Notes: generated by a model from the letters alone, not told the origin. A stretch of DNA of 14,037 bases from CAZEVY01 sp964515555 (GCA_964515555.1 CAZEVY010000126.1:1-14037); one strand, 5' to 3'. Positions 1 through 7,673 are shown, counted from the stretch's first letter. Made by a program: numbers and translations.

Positions 1-376
1 AGAGCGGCATCAGCACCAATACCAGGGCGCTGGCCGCCAGCAGGGTCCTCTTGGGAAGCACCAGCGACGGTGCGATGTAGCTCAACAGCGCCTGAAACAG
101 GAAGCCCGCGCCGACCACCAGGCAGAACTGCTGGACCAGGAGCGTCTTCGATACGGCGCGGAGCTGCGAGTACAGGTCCTGAAAGTAGATCCCCAGCATC
201 AGCGCCGCCACCATGACCGCGACTCGCGGCAGGCCGTCGCCGTAGAGCAGCCACACCTCGGGAGCGACATCGCTGGTCATATAAACCGCCAGCAGAAACG
301 AGCTGATCAGCAGGACCAGGTCCGAGATCACGACGCCGAGGACGCGGGTGGGAACGTAGACGTTGAACAGGCGCAT
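1..376 (-). CDS. Exosortase/PEP-CTERM-type sugar transferase (polyprenyl glycosylphosphotransferase), N-terminal fragment
   Basis: Translating the minus strand from the ATG at 376 gives an uninterrupted frame of about 125 residues that runs off the left edge. It begins MRLFNVYVPTRVLG and contains several hydrophobic helices (about residues 11-32, 50-65, 83-103 and 112-125), with the motif YFQDLYSQLR between the second and third. This matches the N-terminal membrane region of the sugar transferases associated with XrtA/PEP-CTERM systems (EpsB_2-like), which typically start xRLFNVYxPTR and have a DLYD-like motif after the second helix. Such enzymes transfer a sugar phosphate to undecaprenyl phosphate and start exopolysaccharide repeat-unit synthesis at the inner membrane; the C-terminal catalytic domain lies outside the window. 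An in-frame GTG directly precedes the ATG. No Shine-Dalgarno is visible, so the start is uncertain by one codon. The radical SAM gene ends 78 bases upstream. Family assignment rests on the N-terminal motif only. Confidence 0.72.
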   Translation of the reverse strand, partial: MRLFNVYVPTRVLGVVISDLVLLISSFLLAVYMTSDVAPEVWLLYGDGLPRVAVMVAALMLGIYFQDLYSQLRAVSKTLLVQQFCLVVGAGFLFQALLSYIAPSLVLPKRTLLAASALVLVLMPL

Positions 377-454
377 CACGGGAGGCGCGTCGTGGCACTT
401 GAGTCTAGCATGCGCGAGAACTTCAATCGGGCCAGGGTCCGGCCGGGCGCGGTT

Positions 455-1996
455 TCAGTTCGGCAGCGAAGGCCGCTCGGGGGACTTTTCGGAGGGTTTG
501 CCGATCGAGATCAGCGACGGCGCCGTCACGGCCGCCCCCTGGCCGGCTTCCGCGGCCGATCCGCCTGCCCACGAAGCCACCTGCGGCGACGAGGAGCCCT
601 CCAGCCAGGAGGACGACGCCACCTCGCCCTTGATCGATCCGCTGCCGAGCTTCCTCAGAATAAACGCGATCCGTCCCCGATTGGTCCAGGCGACCCGAAG
701 CAGATCCGCAATCCTTAGATTGCGAAGGTATACCGTCAGATACGCCTCCAGGTGGAGCCGCTCCATGGTCTTCCGGCTCAGTCCTCGCAGTTCGAGGGAA
801 GAGCCGATCTGTTTGTTGAACTCCTCCCATTTCGCCGTGATTACCTTGTAGCCTCCCTCGCCCTTAGTGGCGAGATCCCAGACTTCCGTTCCCGGATAGG
901 GTGTCATCAGGCCGAACCCGACACCGTAGGGATTGAGCCGCGTCGCGAACCGGATCGTGTCCCGGATGGTTGCCTCGGTTTCGTGGGGGTGGCCGAAAAT
1001 GAAGTAGCAGCCCAGCTTGATTCCGGCCTTCTTGAAGATCCGCGACGCCTCCTCGATCCGCTCCAGCGTGACGCCCTTGTTCATTCGAGCCATGATCTCG
1101 GGGTTTCCCGACTCCACACCCATGCCCACTTCGGCGAAGCCGGCGCGCTTCATCTTCCTCGCTGTCGGCAAGTCGATGGTGTTGGCGTGCACGTAGGCCC
1201 AGTAGCGGACCTGGCCCGAGAGCCCCGCGCTCTCGATGGCGTCGCAGATATCGGAGACGTGATTCTTGCGGACCGTGAAGGTTTCGTCGTAAAAGTGCAT
1301 CTCCTTGCAGCCGTACCGCTCGATGTTGCGCTGGATTTCCGCCAGAATGTGCGGCGCCGAGCGGGCCCGCAGCGTGCGCCCGTAAGGCCGGCTGCAAAAG
1401 TTGCATCCGAACGGACAACCGCGCTGGCTCATGATTGGATACATTTCCGCCCGTGGAAACAACTCCCAGGCCGGCGTTCCCAGATCGTCCAGGTTCTCCG
1501 GGATCTCGCCGCGGCCATTCATGCGGAACTTGCCTCCGCGCCGGCTGGCCACGCCCGGGATCTCGGAGGGATCGTCGCCGGCCGTCACGGCCTGCACGAA
1601 TTTCAGGAACGCCATTTCCCCTTCGCCGACGATCAGGTAGTCGAACGACGGGAACTCCGTCAGGGTGCGCTCCGGTAGAAAACTGCCGTGGAACCCGCCC
1701 AGCACGGTGATGGTCCCCGGACTCCGGCTCTTGACCGCCGCGGCGATCTCCCCGGCGGTGACGATCTCGTGGGTCATCGAGGTGATTCCCAGCACCCGGG
1801 GCTTGGCTTCGCAAATCCGGTCGATGGTTTGTTCGACCGTCAGCCGGCCCAGCTTGCCGTCGATGACCTGGACTGGTACGTCGTGGCGCTTCAGGTATCC
1901 GGCAACGTATCCGATCCCGATCGCCGGGTAGTTGGGAGTGTCGTAGCTTTCCCTCGGAACTCTCACGGGGGGATTGACAAGCATCGCAAGTCCCAT
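455..1996 (-). CDS. B12-binding-domain radical SAM protein (513 aa)
   Basis: The N-terminal half (about residues 1-145) has the layout of a cobalamin-binding Rossmann-like domain: MLVNPPVRVP, an AIGIGYVAGYL helix, VLGITSMTHE, VLGGFHGSFLPE and the closing LIVGEGE. A classical DxHxxG cobalamin-ligand motif is not seen; the equivalent stretch reads DGKLG (46-50), so any cobalamin would probably bind base-off without a His ligand, as in BchE-type relatives. The radical SAM core follows, with the [4Fe-4S] cluster motif Cys194-x3-Cys198-x2-Cys201, then FYDETF (235-240), GMGVESG (291-297) and a GHPHET segment (335-340). A helical region runs to about 450, then a Ser/Gly/Ala/Pro-rich tail to 513. Substrate is unknown; the family includes methylases and ring-forming enzymes in lipid, pigment and natural-product pathways. 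The ATG at 1996 is used; a second ATG at 1984 (MLVNPP) is equally plausible and neither has a strong Shine-Dalgarno. It lies upstream of the sugar transferase, which hints at envelope or polysaccharide chemistry, but this is inference. Confidence 0.9.
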   Translation of the reverse strand: MGLAMLVNPPVRVPRESYDTPNYPAIGIGYVAGYLKRHDVPVQVIDGKLGRLTVEQTIDRICEAKPRVLGITSMTHEIVTAGEIAAAVKSRSPGTITVLGGFHGSFLPERTLTEFPSFDYLIVGEGEMAFLKFVQAVTAGDDPSEIPGVASRRGGKFRMNGRGEIPENLDDLGTPAWELFPRAEMYPIMSQRGCPFGCNFCSRPYGRTLRARSAPHILAEIQRNIERYGCKEMHFYDETFTVRKNHVSDICDAIESAGLSGQVRYWAYVHANTIDLPTARKMKRAGFAEVGMGVESGNPEIMARMNKGVTLERIEEASRIFKKAGIKLGCYFIFGHPHETEATIRDTIRFATRLNPYGVGFGLMTPYPGTEVWDLATKGEGGYKVITAKWEEFNKQIGSSLELRGLSRKTMERLHLEAYLTVYLRNLRIADLLRVAWTNRGRIAFILRKLGSGSIKGEVASSSWLEGSSSPQVASWAGGSAAEAGQGAAVTAPSLISIGKPSEKSPERPSLPN

Positions 1997-2083
1997 GTCT
2001 GTCAGCCTACCATACCGATTCGCGGAACCATATAAGCATGCTGGGAAGAGCGGGCGAGACGTCTCCGGGAATCCGACGGGAAA

Positions 2084-2111
2084 GGCCCGGTTCTTCCATT
2101 ACTCCCGGGCC
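2084..2111 (-). terminator. Possible terminator or attenuator hairpin after the RNase E/G gene
   Basis: In the intergenic region 1997-2142, 32 bases past the RNase E/G stop, the arms GGCCCGG (2084-2090) and CCGGGCC (2105-2111) are perfectly complementary around a 14-base loop. On the minus strand the stem is followed by only three T before GC-rich sequence, so a classical Rho-independent terminator is not certain. The location, between a housekeeping gene and the radical SAM gene, fits a transcript boundary. Confidence 0.35.
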
Positions 2112-2142
2112 GCGAACACCCGGCGAAACGGGGGCGAATCCG

Positions 2143-4482
2143 CTAAGTGAGGTCGAATTTTTCGTGATGCAGCAGCGGATCGGCCGTCACCAGCACGGGT
2201 TTGCGCAGGATCTCCTCGAGTTCCTCCATGTAGCGCGCCTCGCGCGACTTCAGCATCTTGGCGACGTCGGGATGGACCCGCAGCAGCGCTTCCTTGCCCT
2301 CCAGCGCTCCAGACACCTTCTGCGCCTCGGTGAGAATCTCGCTGATGATGGTCCCGACTCCCTTCACGTAGCCGGCGCCCTCGCAGTACGGGCAGGGCGA
2401 GCACAACGACCGCTCCAGGCTCTGCTTGACCCGCTTGCGCGTGATCGCCACCAGGCCGAAATCGTTGAACTGGAGAATCTTGTACGGCGCCTTATCCCAG
2501 CGCATGGCCTCTTCCATGGCCTGCATCACGCGCTGGCGGCTCTTCTTCTCGTCCATGTCGATGAAGTCGACCACGATGATGCCGCCCAGGTCGCGCAGCC
2601 GCATCTGGCGGGCGATCTCGCGCACCGCCTCCAGATTGGTCTTGACGATGGTGTCCTCCAGGCGGTTCGACTTGCCGACATACTTGCCGGTGTTGACGTC
2701 GATGGCCACCAACGCCTCGGTCTGGTTGATGACGATGTAGCCTCCCGATTTGAGCCACACCTTGGGCCGCAGCGCCTTTTCCATCTCGGAGGTGATGTTG
2801 AAGGCGTCGAAGACCGGCGTGTTCCGCGTCCATAGCTTCACGCGGCCCACCATGGCCGGCTGGAAGCGCTCGACGTAGCCGAGCGTGTTCTCGTAGGTCT
2901 CCTCGTTGTCCACCCAGATGGCGCGGAACTGATCGGTCACGTGGTCGCGCACCACGCGCTGCATCAGCTCCAGGTCGGCGTGCAGCAGGCAGGGCGCGGG
3001 CCGCCGCTCGGCCTTCTGGCGGATGTCGAGCCACAGGTTGTAGAGCGACGTCATGTCGGCGGCGATGTCGGCTTCGCTTTTGCCCTCGCCGGCCGTGCGC
3101 ACGATGAACCCGCCCGACATTCCTTCGCGATGCGCCAGGAGAATCTTCTTGAGGCGATAGCGCTCCTCCTCGGTGCCGACCTTGCGCGACACGCCCAGGT
3201 GATCGAGCGTCGGCATGAAGACCACGAAGCGGCCCGGCAGGGCGATATGCGAGGTGATCCGCGCTCCCTTCTGTCCGAGGGGCTCTTTGGCGATCTGTAC
3301 GACGATCTCCTGGCCCTCCTTGAGGAGGTCGCTGATGAGCGGCACCGGGCGCTCGGGCCGCGGCTCCCGCCTTTCGCCGGATCTCTCGCCGCGCTCCGCC
3401 CTCTGCTCGCCGGGGGCCGGGCGCTCGGGCCGCGGACCCCGCTGCGGATCGCCGGGCCCCTGCGGTCGTCCCCGCTCGTCGCGGCCTCCCCGCCGGTCGC
3501 GCCCGCGCATGCGGCGCGGCATCCGGTGCATCGACCGCACGCCCTGGTCGCGCAGCCGCGCCGTGAGCGACACGGGCACGCTGCGCTGGCCCTCGATCAT
3601 CTCGTTCTGCGACTCGCCGGGCGCCTCGGGTTCCGGCTCGTCGCCGGCCACTTCCGAACGGCTCTCGGCTTCCGCCGCGTCCTGCGCCGCTTCGGCCGCT
3701 TCCTGCGCGGCATCGGCGGCTTCGGCCGCCTCGGCGACGGCTTCCGATACCTCGGCCTCCAACTCGGCGGCCTCTTCCGCGAAGGAATCGGCTTCGACGA
3801 TCTCTTCCGGCGGCGCGGCGGCCTCCGGCTGCGTCTCCACCGGCTCGGAGTCTTCGGCTTCCGGCGGCACGGCTGCGGCGGGAGCGTGGGTCCTCGATTC
3901 GATGGGAGGAGGTTCCGGCGCTCGTTCGCGATACTTGGCCAGGGATTCGCCGGGCAGCACGATCGCGTCCTCGGCGCCGGAGTCGTCGGCTGCCGCCGGC
4001 GCCGGTTCCCGCTCGGCGGCGACCGGCAGGGCAGGGGCGTACTTCGAGTCCGGGAATCCGCCGGGCCCGCGCCCACGACGGCGGCGCGAACGCCGGCCGC
4101 CCCGAAAATCGCGCTCCTGGTCCCGATCGCCCGGACTCCCGTCGGGAGCGGCCGCGCGCGGCGGGGGAGGAGGACCGATGGCCGGACGGCGCTCGGGCGC
4201 GGGGGGCGGCGGCGCAGCCTCCTCGACCGTGGAAACCGCCTCGAACTCCTCGGAATCCTCCAGGAAATCGGTGACGTAGAGGAACGCGTCGCGCTCCAGG
4301 CCTACGTCCACAAAGGCCGACTGCATCCCGGGAAGCACCCGGGTGACGCGTCCCTTATGAATGCTGCCGGCCAGCGAATACTCGTTGGCCCGCTGAAAGA
4401 AAACCTCGACGAGCTGCTCGTCCTCGAGAATGGCGACCCTGGTCTCGTGCCGGTTGGCCGAGATGATCATCTCTTTGGTCAT
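2143..4482 (-). CDS. rng: Ribonuclease E/G family endoribonuclease with a large S1-domain insertion (779 aa)
   Basis: Residues 1-80 are the start of an RNase E/G S1 domain (SAN..ETRVAIL, SIHKGRVTRVLPGMQSAFVDVGL, AFLYVTDF). The S1 domain resumes at about 381 (ISDLLKEGQEIVVQIAKEPLG.KGARIT) and leads into the RNase H-like and DNase I-like catalytic parts. Catalytic metal-binding aspartates are D595 (AIDVNTGKY) and D639 (VVDFIDM). The zinc-link cysteines are C697 and C700 (CPYC), with EGAG following. The family cuts single-stranded AU-rich RNA, preferring 5'-monophosphate ends, and acts in mRNA decay and rRNA/tRNA maturation. Where E. coli RNase G has a short loop, this protein has roughly 300 disordered-looking residues (80-380): proline-rich stretches, an Arg patch (127-138), an Ala/Glu helical stretch (228-280) and an Arg/Gly/Pro-rich stretch (317-378). 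There is no long C-terminal scaffold as in E. coli RNase E, so domain order is RNase G-like. A GGAG at 4490-4493 sits 7 bases before the ATG. It follows mrdB by about 200 bases. Confidence 0.95.
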   Translation of the reverse strand: MTKEMIISANRHETRVAILEDEQLVEVFFQRANEYSLAGSIHKGRVTRVLPGMQSAFVDVGLERDAFLYVTDFLEDSEEFEAVSTVEEAAPPPPAPERRPAIGPPPPPRAAAPDGSPGDRDQERDFRGGRRSRRRRGRGPGGFPDSKYAPALPVAAEREPAPAAADDSGAEDAIVLPGESLAKYRERAPEPPPIESRTHAPAAAVPPEAEDSEPVETQPEAAAPPEEIVEADSFAEEAAELEAEVSEAVAEAAEAADAAQEAAEAAQDAAEAESRSEVAGDEPEPEAPGESQNEMIEGQRSVPVSLTARLRDQGVRSMHRMPRRMRGRDRRGGRDERGRPQGPGDPQRGPRPERPAPGEQRAERGERSGERREPRPERPVPLISDLLKEGQEIVVQIAKEPLGQKGARITSHIALPGRFVVFMPTLDHLGVSRKVGTEEERYRLKKILLAHREGMSGGFIVRTAGEGKSEADIAADMTSLYNLWLDIRQKAERRPAPCLLHADLELMQRVVRDHVTDQFRAIWVDNEETYENTLGYVERFQPAMVGRVKLWTRNTPVFDAFNITSEMEKALRPKVWLKSGGYIVINQTEALVAIDVNTGKYVGKSNRLEDTIVKTNLEAVREIARQMRLRDLGGIIVVDFIDMDEKKSRQRVMQAMEEAMRWDKAPYKILQFNDFGLVAITRKRVKQSLERSLCSPCPYCEGAGYVKGVGTIISEILTEAQKVSGALEGKEALLRVHPDVAKMLKSREARYMEELEEILRKPVLVTADPLLHHEKFDLT

Positions 4483-4513
4483 TCAGTTTCTCCGCTGTTC
4501 CGTCGCGGCCTGG

Positions 4514-4529
4514 CGGCGCGTGCGCGCCG
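4514..4529 (-). promoter_or_regulatory. GC-rich inverted repeat in the RNase E/G 5' leader
   Basis: A perfect 7-base inverted repeat (CGGCGCG-TG-CGCGCCG) lies about 30 bases upstream of the RNase E/G ATG, between mrdB and this gene (intergenic 4483-4680). It could fold in the leader RNA. E. coli RNase E controls its own mRNA through 5'-leader hairpins, so a similar role is imaginable, but in DNA this GC-rich such repeats also arise by chance. Nearby is a smaller 5-base stem CTGCC-3-GGCAG at 4643-4655, soon after the mrdB stop. Confidence 0.25.
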
Positions 4530-4680
4530 GATATGGTCGAGCCGCTGACGGGAAAGGAAGAGGCGCGGCGGAGTGTGGCGCGTGCGCTCACGGCGGCGCG
4601 GGGATCGCTCCCGGCGCGCGGCCCTGGCGCGATCGCGGCCAACTGCCCCTGGCAGCGTCGAATTGCCACTCCTGGCCTCT

Positions 4681-5775
4681 TCAATTGACAAATCTCCGGA
4701 GCCGGACATTGTTGACCAGCCCCAACATCATGAAAACCGATAGCATGCTTGTGCCGCCGTAACTCATCAGCGGCAGCGGGATGCCGGTGACCGGCATGCG
4801 GCCGACCACCATCCCTACGTTCACCAACACATGAAACAGCAGGATCGCCGCCACCCCCATGCAAATGTACATTCCGGCGCGATCCGGGGCCGTCTGTGCA
4901 TTCTGCACGATCTGCATGAGGAGGAAAAAGTACAACCCCAGCGCCAGAATCACGGCGACGAAGCCGTGCTCCTCGGCGAAGGCGGCGAAGATGAAATCGG
5001 TGTGCGGCACCGGGAGAAATCGCAGTTGCGTCTGCGTCCCTCGAGTGACTCCCTTTCCCCACATCCCTCCCGATCCCACGGCGATGGTCGACTGGATCAC
5101 CTGGTACCCGTCGCCCTTGGGATCGCTGCCCGGATCGACAAACGAGACCAGCCGGGCTCGTTGATAGTCGTGCATCAGATACCATCCGGCCGGAACGACA
5201 AGAATGGCGAGCATCGCCAACACGAGTACGTATCGCCATCGCAAGCCGGCCAGAAAAACCCCCGTTCCGAGCACGGGGACCATCGTGAGCGCGGTGCCCA
5301 GGTCCGGTTGCCTGGCGATCATCGCCAGCGGGAGACCCACCAGCGCGCCCAGCTTGAGCAGGTCCCGCAACTCCAGTTGATCCCGTTTCAATTCGGTCAA
5401 ATACCGGGCTACTAGTAATATTATCACCAGTTTCACGAACTCCGACACCTGGAACAGCAATCCTCCCGGAAGGTCGATCCAGCGGCGCGCGCCGTTGATG
5501 GGCTCGCCGAGGAAACGCACCGATACCAGTAGCACGATGGCGCCGACGTAGAACATCGGCACCTGACCCAACAGCGTGTGGTAGTCGATGGAGGTGATCA
5601 CCACCATCAGCACCAGGCCCAGGATCAGCGCCGCCAGCTGCTTGAGCCAGGCGTGCTTCCACAGAGCGATCCCGTGCGTGGCGCTGTAGATCTCCAGAAT
5701 GCCCAGCGCGCAGATGCTCAGCGCCAGGATCAGCAGCGGCCAGTCGAGGTCGCGGAACGAACGGTATCGCGCCAC
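4681..5775 (-). CDS. mrdB: RodA/MrdB, SEDS-family peptidoglycan glycosyltransferase (364 aa)
   Basis: This is a multi-spanning inner-membrane protein of the length usual for RodA, with about ten hydrophobic segments. RodA polymerises lipid II into glycan strands and works with PBP2 in the elongasome. Recognisable motifs are RDLDWPLLILALSI at the start, NGARRWI (94-100), SEFVKL (111-116), RQPDLGTAL (155-163), HTDFIFAAFAEEHGF (258-272) with the catalytic-type Asp at 260, and GIPLPLMSYGGTS (331-343). The usual QPSE motif reads QVSE (109-112), a Pro-to-Val change. The start is a GTG whose first base is the last base of the upstream mrdA stop codon (TAGTG), so translation is probably coupled to mrdA; an AGGGAG lies about 10 bases upstream inside mrdA. 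Identification is firm; FtsW is less likely because the partner next door is a PBP2 and the loop signatures are RodA-like. Confidence 0.96.
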   Translation of the reverse strand: MARYRSFRDLDWPLLILALSICALGILEIYSATHGIALWKHAWLKQLAALILGLVLMVVITSIDYHTLLGQVPMFYVGAIVLLVSVRFLGEPINGARRWIDLPGGLLFQVSEFVKLVIILLVARYLTELKRDQLELRDLLKLGALVGLPLAMIARQPDLGTALTMVPVLGTGVFLAGLRWRYVLVLAMLAILVVPAGWYLMHDYQRARLVSFVDPGSDPKGDGYQVIQSTIAVGSGGMWGKGVTRGTQTQLRFLPVPHTDFIFAAFAEEHGFVAVILALGLYFFLLMQIVQNAQTAPDRAGMYICMGVAAILLFHVLVNVGMVVGRMPVTGIPLPLMSYGGTSMLSVFMMLGLVNNVRLRRFVN

Positions 5776-7673
5776 TACGGAGTCGCTCCCTCGCGCGGCG
5801 GGTCCACGGGCGCGGGCGCCACCATCGGTGCGCTCGCCAGCGACGGCGCCGGGGCCGCGCGGGCCTTCTTATCGAAATGCGCCTTGATCACGTCGCGCAC
5901 GATCGGCGCCGCCAGGTTGCCATGTTCCCCTTCTTCAAAAAGCGCCACCACGATGATCTCCGGAGCTTCGCGGGGCGCGAAGCCGACGAACCAGGCGTTA
6001 TCCTTGACCCGCTCGTGCTCGCGGCGCGACTGGTTGAGTTCATTCGACACCAGCTGCGCCGACCCCGTCTTGCCGCACACCTCGACTCCGGGGATTCGCG
6101 CACGTACGCCCGTGCCCCCTTCGTTGACCACCCCGTACAGTCCGTAGATCACCTTGGCGACGTTCTCCATGTTCAGATCGGCCTTGCGCGCCGGCTCCGG
6201 CGCGGCGGCGTCGCGAATCAGGTGCGGACGGTGCCAGACGCCGCCGACGGACAGCCCGCCGATGGCGTGCGCCAGTTGCAGCGGCGTGACCGTGACGGCG
6301 CCCTGTCCGATGGAGACCGAAATCGTTTCGCCGGCGTACCATTTCTGCCGGTACTGCCGGATCTTCCAGCGCGTCGAAGGCACCAGGCCCTCGGCTTCGT
6401 GCGGCAGGTCGATACCGGTCCTTCGGCCCAGCCCCGCCATCTCGGCGTATTCGGCGATGCGGTCTACGCCCACTCGGTTGCCGACGTTGTAGAAATACAC
6501 GTCGCAGGACTGCACCAGTCCCCGATGCAGCGTCGTTCCGCCGTGCCGCTCGTGACACTTGAAGTAGCGGTTGTAGAACAGCGCCCCGCCGCCGCAGCTC
6601 ACTCCGAAGTTATCGTCGATCATGCCCGATTCCAGCCCCGCCAGCGCCACGATCGGCTTGAAGGTAGAGCCCGGCGCCAGTTGCGCCTGAATGGAGCGGT
6701 TGAGCAACGGATTCTCGGGATTGTGCACTATGTCCCGCCAGTCCGACCCGCGGATGCGGCCCGCGAACTTGTTGGGGTCGAACGACGGACGGCTGACCAT
6801 GGCGAGCACTTCGCCGTTGCGCGGATCGAGCGCCACCACGGCGCCGCGGCGATTCTCCATGGCGAGCTCGGCGACCACCTGAAGATCGAGATCGACGGTC
6901 AGCCGGATGGTCTTGCCCGGCGAGGCCTCCTTCATGTCGATGGTCTGGCGGTGCCGCCCGCGATTGTCGACCACCACACGGCGCTGGCCGTCGACGCCCA
7001 TCAGCACGTCGTTGTACTGCCGCTCGATGCCCGCCTTGCCGACGATGTCGCCCTGCCGGTAGCGCGCGAATTCGGCGGTGTTCAGCTCCTCTTCGCTCAC
7101 CTCGCCGATGTAGCCGATGGTGTGCGCGGCCACGCCGCCTCGCGGATACAGCCGCCGCTGGTAGGGAATCAGCTCCATCTCGGGGAAGGCGTCCTGCCCG
7201 CGGTGCGCCTCGACAAACGCCAGCTCGCCGGGCGTCAGCTCCTGCCGCAGCATGATCGGCTCGTACCTCGGGCGCGACTTGTCGAAGCGCGCCAGCCGCG
7301 ATTTCAGATCCTGGCAATCGATCGTGAGCCCCTCGCAAATCGTGTCCAGATGCTCGGGACGCAGCGACTCGCGCGAGAGAAACAGCGTGTAGGACGCCTG
7401 GTTCTCGACGATCACGCGGCCGTCGCGGTCGAGAATCTTGCCGCGCGGGGCCAGGATCGGCAGCGCGCGGATGCGGTTGCGCTCGGCGCGGGCGGTGTAC
7501 AGCTCGGGGTTGATCACCTGGAGCTGCCAGAAGCGGGCGATCAGGAGGAGAAAAACGATCACCGTAAGATACTGCACCGCGGCGATTTTTCCGGACGCGA
7601 ACTTGGGGTCGTCACGGAGAATCGGGCGCTCGGGCGCGGACTCGCTTTCGCGCTCGGTGGGTATCAGCTTCAC
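5775..7673 (-). CDS. mrdA: Penicillin-binding protein 2 (MrdA), peptidoglycan DD-transpeptidase (632 aa)
   Basis: This is a class B PBP of elongasome type: short cytoplasmic N-terminus, one membrane anchor (about 31-50), a pedestal domain starting with ILAPRGKILDRDG (73-85), then a transpeptidase domain. Active-site motifs are S336-T-F-K339 (acyl-ester serine), S389-C-D391 and K535-T-G-S538. Cysteines C360, C373 and C390 together with H377 fall close to the zinc-site region described for E. coli PBP2 and could form a CCHC site. After residue 602 there is a Pro/Ala-rich tail of about 30 residues that most PBP2 proteins lack. It crosslinks new peptidoglycan during lateral wall growth and is the partner of RodA. 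The GTG at 7673 (VKLIPTERE) is chosen because AGGCAGGGG lies 11 bases upstream and it falls after the phytase stop. An in-frame ATG at 7754 would overlap the phytase gene by 44 bases and has a GGAGG directly touching the ATG, too close to serve. The 5' extension of 27 residues is therefore possible but less likely. Confidence 0.95.
   Translation of the reverse strand: MKLIPTERESESAPERPILRDDPKFASGKIAAVQYLTVIVFLLLIARFWQLQVINPELYTARAERNRIRALPILAPRGKILDRDGRVIVENQASYTLFLSRESLRPEHLDTICEGLTIDCQDLKSRLARFDKSRPRYEPIMLRQELTPGELAFVEAHRGQDAFPEMELIPYQRRLYPRGGVAAHTIGYIGEVSEEELNTAEFARYRQGDIVGKAGIERQYNDVLMGVDGQRRVVVDNRGRHRQTIDMKEASPGKTIRLTVDLDLQVVAELAMENRRGAVVALDPRNGEVLAMVSRPSFDPNKFAGRIRGSDWRDIVHNPENPLLNRSIQAQLAPGSTFKPIVALAGLESGMIDDNFGVSCGGGALFYNRYFKCHERHGGTTLHRGLVQSCDVYFYNVGNRVGVDRIAEYAEMAGLGRRTGIDLPHEAEGLVPSTRWKIRQYRQKWYAGETISVSIGQGAVTVTPLQLAHAIGGLSVGGVWHRPHLIRDAAAPEPARKADLNMENVAKVIYGLYGVVNEGGTGVRARIPGVEVCGKTGSAQLVSNELNQSRREHERVKDNAWFVGFAPREAPEIIVVALFEEGEHGNLAAPIVRDVIKAHFDKKARAAPAPSLASAPMVAPAPVDPPREGATP

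Noticed and set aside
1997..2142. Possible promoter for the radical SAM gene (TTATATGG and TATGGT stretches on the minus strand)
   Set aside because: AT-rich hexamers are present, but no pair with acceptable -35 match and spacing could be found.
2941..4548. Plus-strand open frame of 535 codons opposite the RNase E/G gene
   Set aside because: It mirrors the low-complexity, GC-rich insert of the RNase gene; its Gly/Arg/Phe-repeat product is a shadow of that composition and no ribosome binding site or domain supports it.
4629..4636. GCGATCGC palindrome between mrdB and the RNase E/G gene
   Set aside because: An isolated 8-base palindrome in GC-rich DNA is expected by chance; no second copy or context suggests a site.
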